DNA of 64,000 nt, from positions 67,905,001 through 67,969,000 of the forward strand of contig NC_060213.1 of assembly GCF_021130785.1 (NCBI RefSeq). The letters are read 5' to 3'. A program made the translations under genes and the position numbers. The first letter of the stretch is position 1; each line of letters begins with the position of its first letter. This DNA comes from Homalodisca vitripennis (Eukaryota > Arthropoda > Insecta > Hemiptera > Cicadellidae). Under the pieces are notes generated by a model. It was given only the letters and a program-made list of their open reading frames with translations, did not search any database and was not told the origin of the DNA. Positions 1 to 13,689 of this stretch are shown piece by piece.

Positions 1-1029
1 TTGAGAACTCAGTCAACTGACTTTATTCGTACACCTTAAACCACTCCTGCTCAAAACGACTACTATCGAATAAACAGCGCTACCTCACGTACACAAGGTA
101 TTAGTTGACTGAATGGAAATTATGGTATTGCCTACCTTATCGGACACAAATGTCGAGTGGATGAGAATTGTAAATCTTACTGGTAGATTAAATGAAATCG
201 AGACCTGGCGTCGAGTTTATTAACCATTACGCAGCAAAGAAATTTCATGACATATTATAGGAAGCTACTCATTCGAACTCAGCCAATTATAAAAACTGAA
301 TGTTCCTTTAACATCAAAAAAGACAGGAACACGGCCTAACGTCACATGATTACAGCCACTCTGTGCAATATCTATGGTATAAACTACCAAGTCTCTTTCC
401 TTAAAAGATTTAATGAACTGATTGAGGCCTATGAGATCCCATCAAATCGAATCTTTTGCTCACTGACATAACTACTGTACGAAGGTGCCCAAATATGGTA
501 GCAAACAAGCTGGATCTACGGAATTACTTTCAGATTTGCTACTATGACGATCCGCTACAGCCACGTTGCTAGGCTGCCTCACCTTTCGGTGCCCAGTGTC
601 TTGATCCGCCATTCTTATGCGATTCTTTGCTATTACCACGTCACAATCAATTGGACGGCATCACCTGACCCGTGGCCTGCGTTGCCTGCCAATGGCTTGC
701 GTCTTGTTCTGCTACACTTATTGTCCACCGCTACTCCCAATTGTCTATCATTTCACCGGCGTCATTAACTTGGTGGCTGCGTCAATAAATCGAACTACCG
801 ACCTCCACTTTTTCCGACCCATACACCTAGTAAAAATACGTTTCGGTAATTCAGACTCTGTATTTGTATAAGAAATCCAGTATCTCAAAAATCTCCACAA
901 GGTGAGCTTGTATGTGGTTTAAGTTTCTTTAATGTTTGGTAATAATATATTTAAAATAACCTAAAGTTGTGATTTAGTATTGGTTTTGTTAGGTATGATG
1001 TAGGAATTGTTATCATTACTTAACTTTAA
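1..1029. other. Unassigned sequence left of the MULE
   Basis: No gene or element is recognised here. The part at about 540-870 is less A+T-rich than its surroundings and has two overlapping open frames of 74 and 84 codons on the plus strand. Neither resembles a protein family I know, and they overlap in different frames, so coding is not supported. Short phrases here (for example the cgataaacarcg-like string near 67-80) recur loosely near 4,048, so the flanks of the MULE may share an old repeat. Confidence 0.3.
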
Positions 1030-1045
1030 GGGGGGGGTCCGTACC
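1030..1045 (+). repeat. Left terminal inverted repeat of MULE copy 1
   Basis: Eight G followed by tccgtacc. It pairs imperfectly with 3,676-3,691 and resembles the inward-read right end of the second MULE (ggggagcatgtacc near 21,630). Confidence 0.55.
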
Positions 1046-1456
1046 AAAAATTTCATTTTTTTGAGTTTTTTGGTTTTTTTTAGTTTTATATTCTTCAGAA
1101 CCTCACCTTTTCAAAGATGTGCTTATTTTCTTTCTATCTTTATTAGAAGTTATTGAAAAGAAAGTTTTTCGAAAGCATTGCAAACCAATTTATGGTGAAA
1201 GAGGCAGCCCCGCTGGTGGCCCACCGCTTTAATCATATTCATACATACTACTACTATTCTTGTTTCCTTATTGTTATGTTATGTTGGCTACCCTGCTTTT
1301 GATGTATTTGTTTGTCTCTGGTCAGGTGTACTATTTGTCATGTGATCTTTGTTTATGTGATGTCAGTGAGAGTGTTTCTCAATTTTGTGTTGTTTACAAA
1401 GTGAACAGTTTACTTATTCGAGTTTTGTGAATATTAGTTGTTGTTTTAAAGTTAAC

Positions 1457-3303
1457 ATGGGAAATAAACAGAAAATCGGGAATCGTTTCAAGTGTTATTC
1501 CAAGAGGAAAGCATGTTGGAAAGACTAAATCTAGCCTTGATAGATCTTCTGAGGCTATGTATAACCTCAATACTGAAACTTTGCCCAGGCCTACCACCAG
1601 CACTGACACTTCTGATAATCCTACCACCCCTAGTTCTTCTGTTAGAAAAATGAAAGTTCAAGGTAATTTTGAATACTATAATCAGAAGAATGAGGTTTTA
1701 GCATATGACATATTTGATTTGAATTCGCTTGCCGAAAGCCATAAAATGAAATCGCAGGATGCAGTCGTTGCAAGCACAAATTGATTTTTGAAAGGCGGTC
1801 TGTTGAAGGACTTGCAGTAAATGTCTAAGTGTATTGTCCAAACTGTACAGACAAAAAAAAGGTCTATTGACAATTGTAATAAAAATCACTGAAAATATCA
1901 ATGGAAAATCTGTAACTCTTTACGACTTGAACCTACGTCTTGTGCACGGTATGCGCAGCATTGGCAAAGGCCACACAGCAGCCCAAATCTTGTGTGGAAC
2001 TCTAAATCTTCCTCCTCCTCCAGTTTCATTATAGAAAAACATGAACAAGTTTTAGGCACAGAAGCAGAAAATATGTGTAAAAAAAGTATGAGAAACGCCG
2101 CGTAGAAGAAGCAGTGAGCAGTAATGATGGGGACCGACATAACTTTATGCGTTGCACTAGACGGTTCATGGCAAAAGAGAGGCCATGTCTCTCAAAATGG
2201 CATTCTTTCTCTAACATCAGTAGATACAGGGAATGTACTAGATGTATATATCCTTTCAAAGATTTGTAAAATGCCCAAATAAGTGTGAAAATGTTCATGT
2301 AGTCAGCTGTAAAGCAAACTATCAGGGTAGCAGCGGAGGAATGGAGGTCGCTGGCGCTTTAGAGGTTTTTCGGAGGTCAGAGCCGGAATATAATGTTCGC
2401 TACCTCAACTACTTGGGAGATGGAGACTCAAAGGCCTATGCATCAGTGAATGAAGCTCAAGTTTATGGAGAAGAAATAAAAAATAAACAAACTTGAATGC
2501 ATAGGCCACGTGCAAAAGAGAATGGGAACACGTTTACTCAAAATAAAAAGTACGTCGGGTAAAACCCTCCTTGAAGATAACAAATCTATGTCAGGAAAAG
2601 GTCGACTTACTACTGCTGCTGTTCATCAACTGCAAAGTTATTATGGACTGGCTATACGTCGGAACACATCAAGTGTAAGGGAAATGAAGCAAGCAGTTTG
2701 GGCTGAATTTTTCCACGTCTTATCGACTAACGAACAACCCCAACACGAGCTTTGCCCAAAAGGAGACGGAACGTGGTGTAAGTTCAACCAGAGCTTACTT
2801 TATAATACTGAGTATGATCATAACAAACACTTTCATTTGCCAAAAGCTGTTATGCTTGCTATCAAGCCAATATTTAGGGATTTGGCTGATCCTGAGCTTT
2901 TGCAAAAATGTGTGAAGGGCAAAACACAAAACCCAAACGAATCATTGAACAATGTGATTTGGTCTGTAATACCAAAAAGGGTTTTTTGTTAGCCTACCAG
3001 TGCTAAAATATGGGACTTATTTAGCTATAAGCACATTTTAATAATGGCCTGATAAGTAGAGTACAAATAATGGATGAGCTTAAACTTTCTCCTGGTAAAA
3101 ATTTGGTTGCTGCAATGAAAAGCCTTGAGAATAAGCGACTCAAGAAAGCCGAATTAGCTGCAAATGAGCTTGAGAAGAAAATCAGGAAGGCTAAGGCATT
3201 GAAGAAAAGAAAGTTAGAGGACCAATTTGAGCAGGATGAAGCAGACAAACCAGCCTACACAGCACTGGCAGCTACTGATGTTACCAAGTTCACTGTAGGT
3301 TAG
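1457..3303 (+). pseudogene. MULE transposase pseudogene, copy 1
   Basis: Degraded DDE transposase of the Mutator-like domain family, which would cut and rejoin its own element in the nucleus. The likely start is the ATG at 1,457 (MGNKQKIGNRFK, a basic N-terminus), followed by a frameshift. Readable blocks in order: 1,557-1,784; 1,834-2,034 (ends GKGHTAAQILCGTLNLPPPP); a block with ALDGSWQKRG near 2,150 carrying the first catalytic Asp; GSSGGMEVAGAL and YLGDGDSKAY (2,320-2,450, second Asp); ECIGHVQKRMGTRL, which contains the CxxH motif shared by MULEs (from about 2,492); and NPNESLNNVIW with the catalytic Glu (about 2,932-2,965), then a premature stop near 2,990. The lysine-rich C-terminus is 3,070-3,303. 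At least four frameshifts or stops rule out activity. It is collinear with the second copy at 19,969-21,161, which is better preserved from the first Asp to the C-terminus. Confidence 0.85.
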
Positions 3304-3675
3304 TACAACGATTTTTTTCAATCGCGTTTTCCCAAAATTTGTATTTTCTAACTTTGATGTAAGTTTTCTCAGGACCTGTTAAAGATATCTTTATGAAATT
3401 TTCACTGTGTGTTTGTTTTTTAGTATTTAATAGTCACTAACACAAGGATTTTGTAAAATTTTTAATTTTTGGGGCTTATAAAAATTAAAATTTCTGAATT
3501 AAAAACTTGAAATTTTAACACAAGTTTAAAAAAAATTTGAAATACAAAATAAACAAAACTCCTTGTGTCAGTGGACTAGAGTATTACATGATTAATAAAA
3601 TGAAATAAAAACATTTCAGTGTAGGTTCAACACAACTCTATAAAAATTACATATAATTATAACATTACGGAGATA

Positions 3676-3691
3676 GGCGAACAGACCCCCC
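3676..3691 (-). repeat. Right terminal inverted repeat of MULE copy 1
   Basis: Read on the minus strand it is ggggggtctgttcgcc, matching the left end in the G run, the tcYgt core and its position relative to the transposase. Confidence 0.5.
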
Positions 3692-6600
3692 TTAATATTA
3701 TTCTTGTAGTTTCATTAACGCGATATATAGTAGAAACACTTTATAAAAAGCTCCTTTTTACCATTTTAGTTTTGTATGTAATGAAAGGGGGGAGATGTAA
3801 AGACCTGAGGTCAACATGCACGGAACCTGCACATTCACCTTTTGTTTTTGTACTCACTCATAAAAAATTCTTTTCCATAATTACATCTCGTTCTGATACC
3901 AGCTACACCCACGCCGCAATCACTCGGCTGGCGTCACATCCCTGCAGTCTTGCAGCTCGTTCCACTACCTTCCACACATCATCAATAACCCACGTCGCAG
4001 TGACTCGTCCAACAACCTCGTTGCATGCGAATGGAGTCACTATTCGATAAACAACGTTTTCAAACTGAAAGTGGGCTGCAGTAAAACAAAATTGTATGTT
4101 TTTTACACAGTTCGAGCAATCTAAAGACTTTATCAGTATCATTCTCAGTCCCAGTCTTCTAATTTTATTTATACCTCTAACTATATTTCCATTTAGGATT
4201 GCCAAAACTGTCATTAAGGCACGTCGTCTGATATGATGAAGGGAAGAAACTCAATTGAAAATGTAATTAGTCATATTTTTTGTTATGTTGTTAATTATTT
4301 CTATATTTTAAAATATTTGTATATAGAAGGAAACATGATTTTCCCGGACATTTGCCATCGCTCTGTGAAACAAAAAGTCAATAACACTACGTTTCGAGAC
4401 CTGCAGTCTGATCTATTTTGCGATTAAATAAATAACCTAACGCATAGTTACAAAATATGTTAAAATAAACCTTATTAAAACTATTTACCATTGTAAAAAT
4501 AAGCTTTAAAACCAATTTTTAAACGGACGCTGTAAAATTAATAAATGATTAAAAATACTTATCTGAACAGATATTTACTGTCAAATATAATTACATAAAT
4601 CTAAACATATTATAAAAGTAATAATGAAAACCTCCCGTAATAATTACATTTATCTGAAGTCTAACGAACGTTTTGTCTTACTTATTCTATCTGTATCGAT
4701 TGTAGATTATAGATCTGTTAGATTACTATAAAATTATGTCACCAGCATAAAACCGCGAATGTACATAATACAAGCTTTTCTTCATATCAGCTTCATATTC
4801 TCGTATACAAGTTTCCTCCTTATACATTGTGTAACAGAGTTGAATTTCCCTGGAGAACTGTTTCATTGGTTTACAAAAACTATTACACTATAGAATGAAT
4901 ATGTCTGACAAATACTAGTCATCCTGAACGTGGGAGCTGTTGATCTAAATATCAATGAACTTTTTTTCCCCAAAAACATTATGATAAGACGGAAAATGTT
5001 TAGTTCGTTTCTTTTTACATTATTTCAATAAAAAGGCCTTAAATCTAATGGATATAATAACTGCTTTATTTTGTTTAGTAAATAATGTAACATTTAATAC
5101 AAATGCATCATGTTTTATATTTTTAAATTGACATCAACCAACTTAATTATAAAATCTTGTAAATTGAGGGTCTGGAAATCTATTTCTGCTCATCTTTGTA
5201 TGTGTCCATTTGAGAACCAACTGCCTTAATATTTTGTATGATGCCTAATTCTATAGAGATAAAAACGAGTTCGGTGATAATGTAAATCTCACAATTTGGC
5301 TGAGCGTCAGCAAAAACTTGTAATTGGTTGTCATGGATAACAACCTTGGAAACGAAAAAATCACAAAATTAATATATTTGTAAATAAATTGAGTGTGATA
5401 GTAGGATACATGAAAAGTGCCATAGTAACATGTATTTTAACTAGCCTAACAAATGTAGTGCCATCAATTTGTGTTATTGAAACACTGCTACGAAACCCAA
5501 AAGTAATTAAATAACTTGATTCTATTGTTTTATAACATATTAAAAATACTAAATTTTAGGCAGAAATTTTGAAGGGCAGAATTTAGCTCTGATCTACCTT
5601 CCTTTTATTGTAGCGTCTGGTATATGACGCAGTCTCAGGCTTAAATTCTAGAATCTGGAGTCATGTTCGTATGAAGTGATATGATATCCATTGATACTAT
5701 AGCTATGTTACGTGCAGAAAATTCGGTTGCTCCTCCGTCATTAGATATCGTGTCATAAACATCGTAGTGTACGTGATTATGCACCTGGTGAGGCAATGAG
5801 ACTACCACTTCACCTATTTATAGTGTATCCCATGTCGAAACTATGTAGAGGTACGTTTTGAGCTTCTTTTGAATCAGCGACTTTCGTTGTATCTCTTTAG
5901 ACAAACATCATTCCAGATTTCATGAGTCAATCAAAGACAGCTTCAGATTCCACCCTGCAATAAAAGAAAGGTGAGTAGGAACTAAATTCAAGATTCAAAT
6001 TGAACTAACTCTTCCTACGTTATGGGTTTATGACGTCATCTTAATGTTTCCTTATACATTTTATATACAGAAGTTTAAACAAACCAAGGTTATTTGTGTC
6101 CAGTCCAAATAACTATGAAAATAATTAAAACATATTTATTAATTGACAAACATCATCTTATTGTTTTATAGCGACAGGAGATGGTTCTTAATTTAACAAT
6201 AAACACTAAATGTTGCTAACTACTTTTTAAATGTAACTATTGTAAGATATTGACTCCCACATATATACAGATTCGCATTTTTAAACTAACAAAATCTGTC
6301 TATTCCTCATGCGGAAAACTTTTATTTTATTACATTTAAAACTTATTTTTATATTGGAATTCAATATTACACTATTAAGTGTAGTCTAAATGAGATTTTT
6401 AAAATATGTTACAATGAAATATGTTGTATGTGAAATTATTTTATGGTTTTGGGCCATAGCAACACTTTTGTAAATTATATAAAGACATTGTGAAGAACAA
6501 AAACTTGTGTATATTAATAACGTTATAATGCATTTATATTAGCCTATTTAATTATTAATTCGCCGTTGCTGTCATCAGTATATATTTATCTACGCGTAAA

Positions 6601-7575
6601 ACTACATTTTAGTAGCCTATTTTAGTGAGTCATTATTGACATTTCGCCGTTAAATGTTACATAAAAATCATAATTCCAAGCTGTTAAGGCTTTTTTATGT
6701 TTTTTAAACTAAAAAATACCTAATACAGCCACAATGGTTCAGATACATTTTTGAGAGTAAAGGTTCGGGATATTGAAACTACTTACATTTTGTAGCTTAT
6801 AAGGAAATTTATGTAACCTAAAACTATAGGTTACACAGTTCATAACAAATCATAATATAGGGTTCAATTATCCTCTACCAAATGTATTGTATAAAATGAC
6901 TAATTTAATTATTTTCATTACTTTACATTGAAACTGTAAATGGAATTAGTGTTTTCAATCAGTGTAGTAATATCGGAGAAATAAATGAGGAAAAATAATA
7001 GGTTCAAAGATAAAAGTTTATAGTTTTCTAGCTTTTGATTTGTGGAACGATAATTTATGTCCAACTAAAGTTTGTTCGAATATTGAGAGGACGGAGTTCA
7101 ACAACAACAATATGTGCTGTAACGAAGTTGTTTAGACAAAGGCAGTCTGACCTTCTGGTCTATTGTGTTACTTTTGTTATTTTACTGCCATTCTACATTG
7201 TGTGTCCACAGCAGTGGATTTTATGAATAATATATTTCTTTGTCATTTATATTAAACCACAATCATACAAAAACAATTATTCTCCTAATTAAAGCCCATT
7301 TTGTTTTTCTTTAAAGAAACAAAATCGAATTTATTTCCACCAAAGAAGACCTAACTTTGGCGGAATTAACAACTTAAATCACCTTTTATTCGCGAATCAA
7401 CAAAGTATTCATCTGAGTGAAGTCTAATCAAAAGTTAAGAAACAATTAGTTTTTAAATTAATGTCACAAATATAATAGGTGCGTTATTTTTATGTAAAAT
7501 AATTTTTAACGGGAATTAGTTGAAAAAGTAAATAAACATTATATTGGATAGCTAAAATATTGTAGTTTTCAAACT
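3692..7575. other. A+T-rich sequence without recognisable genes
   Basis: About 3.9 kb with no credible coding frame; the longest open frames are 60-100 codons, overlap on opposite strands and resemble nothing known. About 3,890-4,060 is somewhat richer in CpG and cac/cgc strings. No tandem array, hairpin or element end was seen. Probably intergenic or intronic sequence made of old unrecognisable repeats. Confidence 0.4.
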
Positions 7576-8372
7576 TTCGTGTTTCCTTATGGATACCAAG
7601 TGTAATAGAACTTTTTTCCTGAAAATATTGCTTTACCTTATAGTTATTAACGCGCTCATTAATTAATTAATCATTTTAATATAAAATTGATGTTAAAATA
7701 TCCATATACTTGATAAGGGATTACACATAACTTATTTTTACACAAAAAAATTAAAATCATTTTGATTTTAGTACAATTTTGTCTTCAATTATATATTCAT
7801 TAAATATTATATTGAGTTCATAAATTATTAAATCCATATATGTGGTGAGTTAAAAAGACATATTTCAATACTGGATAATAGGACATTGCAAAAAATATAA
7901 TAAAAGCACATTAATTTGACGTAAAAGGAATTTCTACATTACAATTTAAAATATTTTTATTTCATGTTTATTATATACATGTATGTGTCAATGAAACTAA
8001 AATCAATTTCATTTAACAATTTTATTTTATTTATTTAATTACAAATTTAAAAAGGAAAAATATGTATTTTGTTACAGTTATTACTTTAAGCATAAAAAAG
8101 AAAACAGGATATCTAAAAAATATATAGAGAATATATGTCCATATTTCTACTAAGTTTTCACGAATTATTAAACAGTTCAAATGGACATTTTAACTCAGTA
8201 TTTTTAATATTCGAGTTTAACAGATTCAGGATATCCGAAATTCGGTAAACTGCAATAGCAATACAGCGAAGGTCCTATAATTCTTTCAGCACTGACACTG
8301 ACAAAACGCTACTGTAAATTTCCAGTTATTATTAATAATATACAATGAGTAATTATACAGTTACCTTAGGCA
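7576..8372 (+). repeat. Duplication unit A (first copy)
   Basis: About 800 bp, non-coding and A+T-rich, repeated in the same orientation at 10,057-10,878. Shared landmarks include taccttatagttattaacg, catatacttgataaggga, atatccgaaattcggtaaac and gagtaattatacagttacct. It runs straight into unit B, as A' presumably did into B' before the second unit was interrupted. Confidence 0.8.
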
Positions 8373-8596
8373 TTACTAACTTTTATATCAACTTGACCCT
8401 GAAACACTACAGTTCCCTCTAAAAAATGTGAAGAAATTATTTACTATGCATAGAAATATACCTTATTTACACAAACCCATATAATAGGTTTTACTATAGA
8501 CAGGATAAAAGGCATTGATTTTAAAATAATAAAATTAGGCCAATTCATAAATCAGATTTAATATTTGACTGTAACATGTAATATATCCCACCGTAT

Positions 8597-8649
<53 letters not shown>

Positions 8650-10020
8650 AGTATTCTTCCTTCTTATTCTGACGGTAGCGTTTCTGTATATTACATTTAA
8701 TATTGTTGTTGTGCTTAGGTACCTTGAGATAATCCCTAACGATGAGTCATGTTATTGCCAGTGATGTATAAATCAAGTGTAGAACGAATGAGCCTTAGTT
8801 AATTAAATACAGTCTAAATTACTTTGATGAAAGCAGTCCTGGAACTTACGTTTTAATATTGATGCGGCCTCTTGAAAACTCTAGGTACACATGTCTTCCT
8901 AATAAGTTACATTATTCAACAATCATATTTATATCAAATGGATTATTGAGGGACCAATCGTAGTTAAATTTGGGTTCATATGTTTAACATAAAGCAGAGC
9001 ACCATAATGTTTTTATGATATTGCGCTCCTCTTAATCACTTTTTCTCATTCCCTGTAAGCTTATTGCCTCGTATAGGAATATGCGAGTAACTGCGGGAAT
9101 ATCAAAGAAGCCTTTATTATTGTTCATTTTAAAGCTAGAGATTTGGTAATGCAATATGAACCATTTACCGCCAACCCGTAAGCCACTTTTTAATGTCTAA
9201 CCGCCAATTCCATCGGCGCCGGCAAGGACGCTGGCAAATACGTAGACCACAGAGCACTAGGCCGGCCATGTGCGTTTTATCAAAAATGACAGAACACAAA
9301 CCTTATTTGAGAACACAAATAATGTTATCACTTCATTAATGCTGAATCCTTTTTCTCAAAAAATCATAAAATGAATCAAAATAATCATCCTAAAACTTGT
9401 GAAGCTATAAAAACTATTTCTCTTTGACATATAACTTGAAAAATAAAACGTAAATTTTCTTCAAACGCTACTCATGTTACGTTACATGGTTGAAATTTCT
9501 TGAAAAGAAACAATTTTAGTCGATAAATTTTATATTTACAAATATTATATGCACTGTAATTTTCTTCTTGTCTTACTGGGACATGTATAAATTACCACAT
9601 AATTGTTCTTAGTTTGCTAACAAAAATATATTTTGAGTGCTCTTGTTGCCACCATTATTACTCGTAGCACAACTGTAGAAATTTTATCTAACGCTGACCT
9701 AAATCCTATGCGCATACGTACTATTCGAACTCCATGTTCGTTGTTTATGTATGAAGGTCTATACTGACACTGAAGTTAGTTAGTTCTTGAGATAGACATT
9801 TCAGACAGACATACAGACAGAGAGAAATTAAATGCTTCTGTTGATATAATTCTCTAATGTCCAGCCAATATTTTAACTACATAACAAATAAGTGTACTGT
9901 ATGAATAGGAATCACATGGGGGAACAATACTAAACCTGAGTAGGTGTGTCAGTTAAAGCTTGGACTAAGGCTAGACAATACATGTTTCTAGCTCAAACGG
10001 TCCTCTTCATTCAGGGGAAA
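8373..10020 (+). repeat. Duplication unit B (first copy)
   Basis: About 1.65 kb, non-coding, matching 17,118-18,925 in the same orientation. Landmarks include tgaaacactac, ggttttactatagaca, aaggcattgattttaaa, gaacatgtaatatatccc-like strings, the cluster aaccatttacc...ccgccaattccat near 9,160-9,215, and acagacagacatacag near 9,810. Differences include an expanded (TA)n at 8,601-8,645 in this copy. No coding frame is present. Confidence 0.8.
8601..8645. repeat. (TA)n microsatellite
   Basis: About 22 uninterrupted TA dinucleotides inside unit B. The corresponding site in B' (near 17,340) has only a few TA steps, so this tract expanded after the duplication. Confidence 0.95.
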
Positions 10021-10056
10021 AGAGCGAGCACTTAATATGATGATTGTTATCGTTTG

Positions 10057-10878
10057 TGTTTTCTTGTGGATATCAAATATAATATAAATTTTGTTGGAAA
10101 TGACTGTTTTACCTTATAGTTATTAACGCAGTCATTGTAATTTATAAAAATATTTTAAGATAAAATCGATGTTAAACTATCCATATACTTGATAAGGGAT
10201 ATAACATAATTCCTTTTTACACTAAAATAAATTCAAATCATTTAGATTTTAGTAAAATGTTGTCTTCCATTATATATTAATGAAATATTATATTGAGTAT
10301 TTATAAATTATTAAATACAAATATGTGTTGGGTTAAAAAGAAATATTTCAGTACTGGATAGTAACATGTTAAGATTACTATAAAAGCATAATAATTTGAC
10401 GTAAAAGAATTTCTTTTTAGAGTTGAATTTATATAATACAATTTAAAATATTTTTATTTCATGTTTATTATATACATGTACATGAAAATAAAATCAATTT
10501 AATATAAAAAATGTATTTTGTTCATTTTTAATTTATAAGTTAAAAAAGGAAAAAAAAAACATGTATTTAGTTATAATTTTTACTTTAAGCATAAATAAGA
10601 AAACAGGCTATCTGCATAAATTGTAGAGAATCTATATTTGTATATTTCACTAAGTTTTCATGAATTATTAAACCGTTCAAATAGACATTTTTAACTGAGT
10701 ATTTTTATTATCCGTGTTTAACCCATTCAGGATATCCGAAATTCGGTAAACTGCAATAGCAATACAGCGAAATCCATATAATTCTTTCAGCACTGCCACT
10801 AACAAAAGGCTACTGTGAATTTCCAGTTATTATCAATAATATACAATGAGTAATTATACAGTTACCTAAGGCATTATT
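10057..10878 (+). repeat. Duplication unit A' (second copy)
   Basis: Direct repeat of 7,576-8,372, ending at cagttacctaaggcatta. In the first unit the next bases lead into B; here homology stops and unrelated sequence begins, resuming as B' near 17,118. Confidence 0.8.
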
Positions 10879-12609
10879 TTTTACACAAAAATAATTGAAA
10901 ATGGCTCAAAAGTTCTTGCATGATGTACTGACATGGTTATAGGCGATAATCTAAGAGGAAGTCAGAGGTTGCTTTCAATAATTTAGTTACATGCCTCGTC
11001 GCAGCATTATGTCTCCTAATACTGTATCGTGTCAAGAGGATGTGTTGTGGTGATGTCAGAATATCGCTTCGGATTATGGAAAGATCAACCAAATTTATAA
11101 GGGATGTTCGGTTTCCCTTCAGATACTGATTAAAGCAAACCTGTCTGTGGTACCTATGTCTTTATGGATCTTTTTCCCCCTTAGGGGAAAGTTTAATATT
11201 TAAACATAGAAGGCATGCTGATCGCGAGTAAAATAATAATTATTTTTTTTTAATGTTAAGTAAAATTATTTAAAACACTATTTAAAACACGAATAATAAA
11301 ATACATAACAATATATAATTTATTTTGTAAATACAGCTGAACTCTTAGACATTATAATAACTTTTCAATAGTACATCTACAAGACACTACAATAAATAAT
11401 TAAAAAGTTATTATACATAACTTCAAATGTTTTTATTACAATTAAATGTAATGAATATTCATACATTTTCAGTAAGCATTAATTTATTCGTGAAATACTA
11501 AAAGAGAAAATTATTAATTTCCATATGAAGAATCGAGTAAGTTTAGCCTTATTCTAATCTTGCAAGACTGTAGTACGAAGTCAGCTTGTACACTCTTTAC
11601 CATTTTCTTCACAAGCTGCTAACTTGATGTGGTGTGGTACCTTTTATTATATTAAAGTTATTTTTAATCCACTAAGATAACTTTTAATCAGGCTATTTAG
11701 CTATGTTATTTACTTAATTCTGAAGGTAACTCATGGTATATAATAAAAAGAGTACTACCATATTTTAGGTTACTTAACCGATGAATTAAGTTTTTTACGA
11801 TATATTTTTCCTTTTAAGCAGTAGTTTTGCTAAATTATTTTACACTTATTTGCATATTTTGTTGTAGTAGTGTAATATTAACCCATCTAGGGCGATGAAG
11901 ATGCAGTTATTGCTAGAGACTCTGTATTTTTAGTAATAAATTTATATGTATTTAAAACCGTCAGTAAAATTATGTGGAACAAATTTAGTAACATACTAAG
12001 TTTTAAATAAAAATGTGTCAGTTACACATGTAAAAATTGAAAGAAAATACGTCCCAGGCCTTTACATTCTGTAAGAATCATGGATAATTGTGATCATTTT
12101 CTTTAAAAAAGTTAAAGGTTTATATAGTACTATAAATGAATGAATATCAATCTTTTGAATGATTTATTATTCAATATCAGTAATGTAGTATCAAAATTTG
12201 TCAAAACATGTACTTCTACAATACATAACATATACGAAAGAGCAAATTTCGTAAGATAATAACAGTAAAGTTTGATACGGGAAGAGAGAGAAAACATTCA
12301 CAATCTCTCTCACACCCAGACATTTGATCATATCCTCACATGGCGATGATCCGCGCCAATACAATTTCACTAGTGCGTCATTCAGGATATCCAGTGTGCT
12401 CTTTGCAGGCCGCGCGGCTTGTACGGATGTGGAAGCGTCATGTAACATAGGTAAAGGCGTAACCTAATAATTAATACAATTTAATTGTAATGAATAAATA
12501 GATAAATATCAATTTTAAATCAATTTGGGCACGTGTCACATTCATCGGTTCCTCACCTGTGGCCAACTTTCTTTGAATTTCAGAAAGGGAGTTAGAATAT
12601 ATTTTTTTT

Positions 12610-12870
12610 ATTGTTACTGAAGACAATCCCAGCAGCCTATTGCAAACTCGTCAACTGAATAAAATTCCCTAGACTGTACAAAGTTTTTAAGTCGACATTT
12701 AAATTGCTTGAGGTTACTGACGCGCTTGATCTCTTCGAGGAGCTTATAAAATAGCCTTAAACGAACTGGAGATGAAATATATCCAAAAGTTCGTTGCTGT
12801 GTCATGCAAAAGTTGTCCCTGCCTCTAGTTCTGTATTGGTATACGTCACTACTCCGAACTGAGACACGCT
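12610..12870 (-). pseudogene. LINE reverse transcriptase C-terminal fragment
   Basis: Read on the minus strand this gives QYRTRGRDNF, then a short tract equivalent to the region before the C-terminus, then KQFKCRLKNFVQSREFYSVDEF. The same order, with ETRVRESYRTG or ETRGRDNYRT and then LKRFLVLQTFYNVDEF, occurs at the C-termini of the LINE copies at 15,676-15,969 and 34,824-35,104. It is therefore the last 80 or so codons of a related LINE, in the opposite orientation to the nearby copy and cut off upstream. No function is expected. Confidence 0.6.
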
Positions 12871-13689
12871 TGAATCAGCAGTACAACACGACGTCGATAA
12901 CATAGAGGCTAGTTAAATTCAGCAATCAAAGCTGCCCCCGAAGGCCACTATATACGACTCTCTCTGGTTTAATGGTCTATTTAGTTGTAAATGTTTCTGA
13001 CGGTTTTCTTTAGCGTTATAAACACTCTATTTAATCTGCTTCTACAACAGTCACATCCACAATCACAAACCATGCGGATGTATTTCGCCAAGGTAAGCTG
13101 TCTTCAAATATCTGTTTTTACTGAGTGGAAAATAAAATGCTGACTGTCCTTACATGTAATACACAAAGTATCCTCAACTAACTTCACTATAATCCTAGTA
13201 TTTTTAACGCTTTATTTAGCTACTGCCCCAGCATTAATTACGCTTGTAGCTACTAAACGTCTTCTCTCTCAATTTCTTTGATAATTACATATATTTGGAA
13301 GGAAACAAGCGACCTTTAACTGGCTCTTCACATCTAGTGACAAACCATGAACCATGGAATTCTTGACCCATTTATTGGATAGAAATTAAAAGTTTTGCCT
13401 TCCTCTTGAATTCAGAAGCAGAGCGATATGTGAACTCACCTTGGAGCAATGGCCTAAATATAAATTGCTTATAATGTTGAAAAAATATTACACAAAATTG
13501 ACTGACGTTACCCAACAAATACAAATAAATTAAAAATTTCTCAATCAGATTCAAATCCGACTGCTTCATCAAAACGCCCAATCTGCCACTAACACGCTTG
13601 ACGAAATTCAACTGATGTGTGCATAATGTACTTGTTTTAACTGAGAGCGGTTTTAATGACAAGACCAACTATGAAAAATTCAAAATCTT

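Larger units (their letters stand above)
1030..3691 (+). mobile_element. Mutator-like (MULE) DNA transposon, copy 1, decayed
   Basis: A 2.66-kb unit bounded by inverted ends: a run of eight G followed by tccgtacc on the left (1,030-1,045), and the complement of the form ggcgaacagacccccc on the right (3,676-3,691). Between them lies a complete but broken MULE transposase. The right end of the second MULE in this window (near 21,630) also begins G-run, spacer, gtacc when read inward, which supports these ends. MULEs usually make 8-11-bp target duplications. The flanks taactttaa and ttaatatta agree only partly, so the duplication has decayed or the ends are set a few bases off. Insect MULEs of this kind may belong to the Phantom lineage; that is a suggestion, not shown. 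Confidence 0.75.

Noticed and set aside
544..871. Overlapping 74- and 84-codon plus-strand frames
   Set aside because: Different frames over the same bases, no family resemblance, no initiation or splice context.
9160..9265. tRNA-like or SINE-like phrase (ggcggttaga on the minus strand), also at 17,890-17,980
   Set aside because: No box B of adequate quality, and the second copy is explained by the B/B' duplication.
12191..12448. 85-codon minus-strand frame in a locally G+C-richer patch (TLDILNDALVKLYWRGSSPC)
   Set aside because: It looks protein-like in composition but I recognise no family and see no neighbouring block to extend it. Too short to call.
13372..13668. 98-codon minus-strand frame next to the LINE
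   Set aside because: No recognisable motif; it abuts the 5' truncation point of the LINE and may be chance.
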